Source of the DNA: Sphingomonas panacis | GTDB lineage: Bacteria; Pseudomonadota; Alphaproteobacteria; Sphingomonadales; Sphingomonadaceae | DNA length: 64,000 nucleotides | Direction of reading: 5' to 3' | NCBI RefSeq assembly: GCF_001717955.1 | Contig: NZ_CP014168.1 | Coordinates: 1,426,001-1,490,000 of the forward strand | Shown: positions 63,600 through 64,000 of the stretch, one piece after another | Layout of the letters: every line of letters begins with the position of its first letter | Position numbering within the stretch: the first letter of the stretch is position 1 | Program-made: the position numbers and the translations under genes | The notes under the pieces: generated by a model | Databases searched by the model: none | Told to the model about the DNA's origin: nothing | The model's input: only the letters and a program-made list of their open reading frames with translations

Positions 63600-64000
63600 A
63601 TGGCCGGTGATATTCCCAAGCCCGCCGCGCGCGGCAAGGGGCCGAACAAGCCGGCCGTGCCGACGCCCCCGATCGCAGCCACCGCGCCGGCGCCGCTCAA
63701 GCCGGTCGTCTCGGCAAAGCCGCTCAAGCCAGGAGCGTCGAAACCCGCGCCCAAGGCCAAGCTGCCCGCGCCGATGCTGCCCCAACCGGTCGCCGCCAAG
63801 GCCGCCGAACCGGCACCGACCCTAGCCGTACCAATGGTCCCGGCCGCGGTCGTGCCGGAGATCACGCCGGCGCCCAAACCGGCCGCCGCCGCACCCGAAC
63901 CCGTCGCTGCGCCGGAGCCTTTCGTTTCTACCCAGCAGCCCCCAGCCCCGGAACTGTCTTCCGCGGCGATCTCGCACAAGGAAAACACCATGGAAGCCAC
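63600..64000 (+). CDS. Phasin-like protein, partial (N terminus)
   Basis: 133 codons are visible before the window ends. The N terminus MAGDIPKPAARGKGPNKPAV opens a very Pro/Ala/Lys-rich segment without secondary structure, ending in ENTMEAT, where a phasin helical domain would begin. Phasins coat polyhydroxyalkanoate granules. The position directly after phaC and the TGCA-rich promoter support the call, but the diagnostic domain lies beyond the edge. Confidence 0.6.
   Translation, partial: MAGDIPKPAARGKGPNKPAVPTPPIAATAPAPLKPVVSAKPLKPGASKPAPKAKLPAPMLPQPVAAKAAEPAPTLAVPMVPAAVVPEITPAPKPAAAAPEPVAAPEPFVSTQQPPAPELSSAAISHKENTMEA

Noticed and set aside
1..64000. CRISPR arrays, tRNA, rRNA, phage or transposase genes
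   Set aside because: No repeat-spacer array, no tRNA-like cloverleaf or rRNA sequence and no integrase or transposase was recognised in the window.

Overview
The window is GC-rich, densely coding alphaproteobacterial chromosome and fits a member of the Sphingomonadales (Sphingomonas-like). Supporting markers are a crtY-crtI-crtB carotenoid operon, a class I lysyl-tRNA synthetase, a SciP (DUF1153) cell-cycle regulator, a RegB/RegA redox two-component pair, class I PHA synthase with a phasin, and the proA-nadD-rsfS-rlmH-envC block. No rRNA, tRNA, CRISPR array, phage or insertion sequence was found. The only clear accessory module is a ParDE-type toxin-antitoxin pair.

Layout. 1-7.9 kb: start of ftsK (cut by the window edge), a PBP4-type peptidase, a small lipoprotein, a remnant of a GGDEF gene, a TSUP transporter, a Tat-exported-looking aminotransferase, lysK (class I LysRS) and an HHH membrane protein. 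8-13.5 kb: carotenoid operon crtY-crtI-LOG-crtB on the minus strand, divergent from a sterol-desaturase-like hydroxylase and a DUF2141 gene. 13.5-17.8 kb: gpmA, a dienelactone hydrolase, an aminotransferase and an MFS symporter. 18-24.8 kb: one tightly overlapping operon cyoABCD-surf1-regB-regA, joining a bo3-type ubiquinol oxidase, its assembly factor and the redox sensor/regulator pair. 24.9-28 kb: PepSY/DUF2271/DUF4198/ApbE operon. 28-31.6 kb: Mla-type lipid transport operon (permease, ATPase, MCE protein, auxiliary lipoprotein). 31.7-38.2 kb: HAD phosphatase, DUF445 and an RND efflux pair. 38.4-45 kb: SIMPL protein, GlsB-like protein, SciP and an upstream small gene, mnmA, the overlapping operon pdxH-CDF-phzF, and an HI0933-type flavoprotein. 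45-49.2 kb: an HscC-like Hsp70 coupled to an unusual 800-residue membrane J-like protein. 49.3-54 kb: proA, parD-parE, nadD, rsfS, rlmH, envC. 54-58.4 kb: patatin, 3-hydroxybutyrate dehydrogenase and a sensor kinase/response regulator pair. 58.5-64 kb: MASE1-PAS-GGDEF diguanylate cyclase, alanine-type aminotransferase, phaC and the start of a phasin gene.

Many neighbours overlap by 1-8 bases (ATGA, TGATG, GTGA, TTGA), so translational coupling is the main way operons were defined. Intergenic space is sparse, and much of it holds three families of palindromic repeats: family A (gttctcccgcg type), family B (gcctgtcgaag / cgagcgaagtcgag type) and family C (gtcaccccagcg type). Each recurs between unrelated genes, usually at gene ends. 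The most unusual observations are the missing ordinary start codon of crtB beside a family B repeat, the LOG gene inside the crt operon, the toxin-antitoxin pair coupled to the essential gene nadD, the Hsp70/membrane J-like pair, the single operon for oxidase and redox regulator, and a perfect palindrome with two GANTC sites upstream of sciP.
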